A stretch of 64,000 nucleotides of DNA from WHSW01 sp963759295 (GTDB taxonomy: Bacteria > Actinomycetota > Thermoleophilia > Solirubrobacterales > 70-9), in assembly GCA_963759295.1 (NCBI GenBank), contig CAVWYT010000008.1, positions 1 to 64,000 on the forward strand. The letters run 5' to 3'. The notes under the pieces are model-generated. The model did not search any database. It saw only the letters and a list, made by a program, of their open reading frames with translations, and was not told the origin of the DNA. Each line of letters opens with the position of its first letter. Within the stretch, counting starts at the first letter, position 1. A program made the position numbers and the translations under genes. This document shows positions 61,645 through 64,000 of the stretch, in pieces.

Positions 61645-63328
61645 GTGACCGGCGAGACGTCGCTCTATCGCCGCCACCGCCCCCAGGCCTTCGACGAGGT
61701 CGTCGGCCAGGAGCACGTGGTGCGCACCCTGCGCAACGCTGTCGAGCGCGACCGCGTCCACCATGCCTACCTGTTCGTCGGCTCGCGCGGGACCGGCAAG
61801 ACCTCGCTCGCGAAGATCCTCGCGCGCTCCCTGAACTGCGTCGACGGGCCGACCTTGACCCCGTGCGGGAAGTGCGAGTCGTGCGTCTCGATCGCCGCCG
61901 GAACCTCGATGGACGTGATCGAGATGGACGCCGCCTCCAACCGCTCGGTCGACGACATTCGCGATCTGCGCGAGCGGGTGGGTTACGCCCCGGCCGCCGG
62001 CCGGTGGAAGGTCTACATCCTCGACGAGGCCCACATGCTCACCCGCGAGGCCTGGAACGCGTTCTTGAAGACGCTCGAGGAGCCGCCGCCGAGCACCGTC
62101 TTCATCCTCGCGACCACCGAGCCCCACAAGGTGATGCCGACGATCGTCGACCGTTGCCAGCGATTCGACTTCCAGCGCCCCTCGCTCGAGCAGATCGCCG
62201 AGGTGCTGCGGCGGGTCTCGGCCGCCGAGGGGATCGAGATCGACGACGGCGCGATCGCCGCGATCTCCCGCGCCGCCGCGGGCAGCTTCCGCGACGCGCT
62301 CGGCACCCTCGACCAGCTCGTCTCCTACGGCGGCAAGACGGTGAGCACCGACGACGTGCTCGCCGTGCTCGGGGTCGCCGACTCCGAGCTGATCCTCGCC
62401 GCCACCGATGCGATCAGCACCGGCGACGGGCGCGGCGCGCTCGAGGCCAGCGAGCGGCTGTCGAGCTCGGGCCGCGACGTGACCCAGTTCGCACGCGACT
62501 TGCTCGCCCACCTGCGCCAGCTGATCGTGATCCGGACCCTGGGCGAGACGCCCGACGCCTTCACCGTCACCGCCGCCGAGCCCGAGCGCCTGCGCTCGCA
62601 GGCGGCGGCGCTCTCCGATCTGGCGCTCGGGCGGGCGATCGACACGCTCTCGGCGGCGCTGACCGCGATCCGCGAGGGCGATGAGCCGCGGATGACCGTC
62701 GAGCTGGCGCTGCTGCGCTGTGCGCGGCCGCAGCTGGATCCGTCGAAGGAGGCTTTGCTGCAGCGGATCGAGCGGCTGGAGGCGGGGCTTGCGTCTGGCC
62801 ACGGCGGTGCGCCGGGGGCGGGGTCCGACGACGCCGGTTCGAACCCGGCCCCCGCCGCGGCGGCCGTGGCCGCCGAGGACGAGCAGGCGGCGAAGGCGTC
62901 GGTCTCGGAGGCCGGCGGCGGTCGAGGTGGACTTGGAGAAGGTCGTCGGGCTCTGGCCGGCGGTGATCGATCAGGTCAGGCAGGCGGGGTCGGAGCTGCT
63001 CTCGCACGTGCTTGCCGCGGCGCGCCCGGTGGCGGTGAACGCCGCCGAGGGCGTGGTCGAGGTCGGCTTTCCGCCCTCGGCGGCGTTCAACAAGCGCAAG
63101 GCCGAGGGTGCCGAGGCGTGCGATCGCTGCGCCGAGGCGGTGCTGACGGTGGTCGGCGAACGGCTGCGCCCGGTGTTCGTGCAGCTCGAGTCCGAGGTCG
63201 AGCCGGCGGCGCCCGACGAGCCCGGGCTCTCGGAGGAGGAGCTGATCGAGCTGGTCCGCAGCGAGTTCGACGCGGAGGAATACGTCGCCGAGCCGAACGA
63301 CGGCGAGGCCGAGGCGAAGGAGGCGTGA
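61645..63328 (+). CDS. dnaX: DNA polymerase III subunit gamma/tau (one frame change)
   Basis: Clamp-loader ATPase of the replisome. GTG 61645. Walker A is GSRGTGKTSLAK; the zinc module is C-x8-C-x2-C-x2-C (CVDGPTLTPCGKCESC); Walker B is VYILDEAHML; SRC-like is IVDRCQRFDF. Domain III to about residue 380 is complete (AITAIREGDEPRMTVELALLRC-like). Near 62915 the frame changes, after which the tau C-terminal part continues AAVEVDLEKVVGLWPAVIDQVRQAG to LSEEELIELVRSEFDAEEYVAEPND. Without the change, a different C-terminus runs to 63336. A consensus error is likelier than programmed frameshifting. Confidence 0.9.
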
Positions 63329-63332
63329 GGCT

Positions 63333-63698
63333 GTGAGCAGAGGTCCCAGAGGCGGGCCGGGAGGCGGGTTCGACATCAACTCGCTGATGAAGCAGGCCCA
63401 GCAGATGCAGGCGCAGATGACCGAGGAGCAGGAGAAGCTGAAGCAGGAGGTCGTCGACGCAAGCGCCGGCGGCGGCATGGTGAAGGTGAAGATGAGCGGC
63501 GACCTGCGGCTGCTCGAGATCGCGATCGATCCCGAGGCGATCGATCCCGAGGACGCCGAGCTGCTTCAGGACATGGTGCTCGCGGCCGTCAACGAGGCGA
63601 TTCGCTCGGCCCAGGAGCTCGCCGCCAGCCGCATGGGCGACGCCGCCGGGCTCGGCGGCGCGGGTGGGCTCGGAGGGCTCGGCCTGCCGGGGATGTAG
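63333..63698 (+). CDS. ybaB: Nucleoid-associated protein YbaB/EbfC
   Basis: 121-residue DNA-binding protein from GTG 63333. FDINSLMKQAQQMQAQMTEEQEKLKQEVVDASAGGGMVKVKMSGDLRLLEIAIDPEAIDPEDAELLQDMVLAAVNEAIRSAQELAASRMG is the full EbfC tweezer-dimer fold. The C-terminal Gly/Leu-rich tail is normal. Forms the standard operon dnaX-ybaB-recR. Confidence 0.95.
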   Translation: MSRGPRGGPGGGFDINSLMKQAQQMQAQMTEEQEKLKQEVVDASAGGGMVKVKMSGDLRLLEIAIDPEAIDPEDAELLQDMVLAAVNEAIRSAQELAASRMGDAAGLGGAGGLGGLGLPGM

Positions 63699-63790
63699 CG
63701 CGCCCTGCCGGCATGTAGCGCGCCCGGCGCCTTGCTCTCGTCGGCGAGAGAAGCGCGCCATCGGCCGGGCAGCTCGCTAGCTTCTCGCGC

Positions 63791-64000
63791 GTGTACCCGC
63801 AGCCGATCAACCGCCTGGTCACCGAGCTCGGCAAGCTGCCCGGGATCGGGCAGCGCACCGCGCAGCGGCTCGCCTTCCACATCCTGCGGGCCGAGGACGC
63901 CGACGCGACCGCGCTCGCCGACGCGATCCGCGAGGTGAAGGAGAGGGTCGGGCTCTGCGAGACCTGCTTCAACCTCGCCGAGGGGCCGGTCTGCGAGGTG
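63791..64000 (+). CDS. recR: Recombination mediator RecR (5' part; window ends inside)
   Basis: From GTG 63791: YPQPINRLVTELGKLPGIGQRTAQRLAFHILRAEDADA (helix-hairpin-helix) then RVGLCETCFNLAEGPVCEV, the start of the four-cysteine zinc finger. Only about 70 codons are present; the Toprim domain lies beyond the window. RecR acts with RecF/RecO in gap repair. Confidence 0.93.
   Translation, partial: MYPQPINRLVTELGKLPGIGQRTAQRLAFHILRAEDADATALADAIREVKERVGLCETCFNLAEGPVCEV

Noticed and set aside
62900..62935. Programmed frameshift in dnaX
   Set aside because: No slippery heptamer or A-run and no short alternative product, so a consensus error is preferred.
63697..63730. Short direct repeat TAGCGCGCCC downstream of ybaB
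   Set aside because: Only two short copies in GC-rich sequence; likely chance.

Overview
The window is very GC-rich, uses many GTG and TTG starts, and couples genes through ATGA, GTGA and TGATG overlaps. Together with class III cyclases fused to AAA/TPR modules, families of MSQENV-type NTF2-like proteins, an ECF42-type sigma factor paired with a YCII protein, and the order SRP RNA-dnaX-ybaB-recR, this suggests an actinobacterium, probably Thermoleophilia (Solirubrobacterales/Gaiellales type). The lineage is inference; no phylogenetic marker was analysed. Many genes at 0-5.7 kb and 18-24 kb carry single-base frameshifts although the protein family continues in another frame. Sequencing or consensus error is the simplest explanation, so broken genes there should not be read as true pseudogenes.

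Layout. 0-5.7 kb: surface-glycan genes on the minus strand: two near-identical family-4 glycosyltransferases in direct repeat, a polytopic membrane protein and two NAD-dependent sugar epimerase/dehydratases. 5.9-11.9 kb (plus): an animal-type haem peroxidase, a large cyclase-AAA-TPR regulator, a small conserved-looking protein, a DUF72 protein and a 48-residue membrane peptide. 12-25.9 kb (minus): 14 kb of peptide-type ABC transport with two complete Opp/Dpp systems (solute-binding protein, B, C, D, F) and one extra binding protein; in both systems a strong hairpin separates a binding-protein gene from the oppB permease. 26-38.9 kb: housekeeping and stress genes on both strands (zinc alcohol dehydrogenase, CsaA-like protein, cupredoxin, WS/DGAT acyltransferase, universal stress protein, heavy-metal P-type ATPase, TatA-like protein plus Baeyer-Villiger monooxygenase, YCII/ECF42 pair, EEP nuclease, second cyclase). 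39-49 kb: MMPL transporter, orphan glycine-betaine-type binding protein, AlaDH/PNT-family dehydrogenase, Tat-exported multicopper oxidase, Crp/Fnr regulator and secreted proteins.

49-60.3 kb looks like an accessory region. It holds a tandem array of NTF2-like (SnoaL-fold) genes joined by an identical 11-bp stop/start junction, decayed pieces of the same array, a methyltransferase, a TIR-transmembrane-FG-GAP-like protein, remnants that look like the N-terminus and C-terminus of tyrosine recombinases, and a 5'-truncated hotdog gene close to a tRNA-Val(CAC). The last 3.7 kb is core genome: an M15-like peptidase, a large-type SRP RNA, dnaX, ybaB/ebfC and the start of recR.

The most novel-looking material is the 49-60 kb region: the array with its recurring translational-coupling junction, the TIR receptor-like protein embedded in it, and the recombinase scars.
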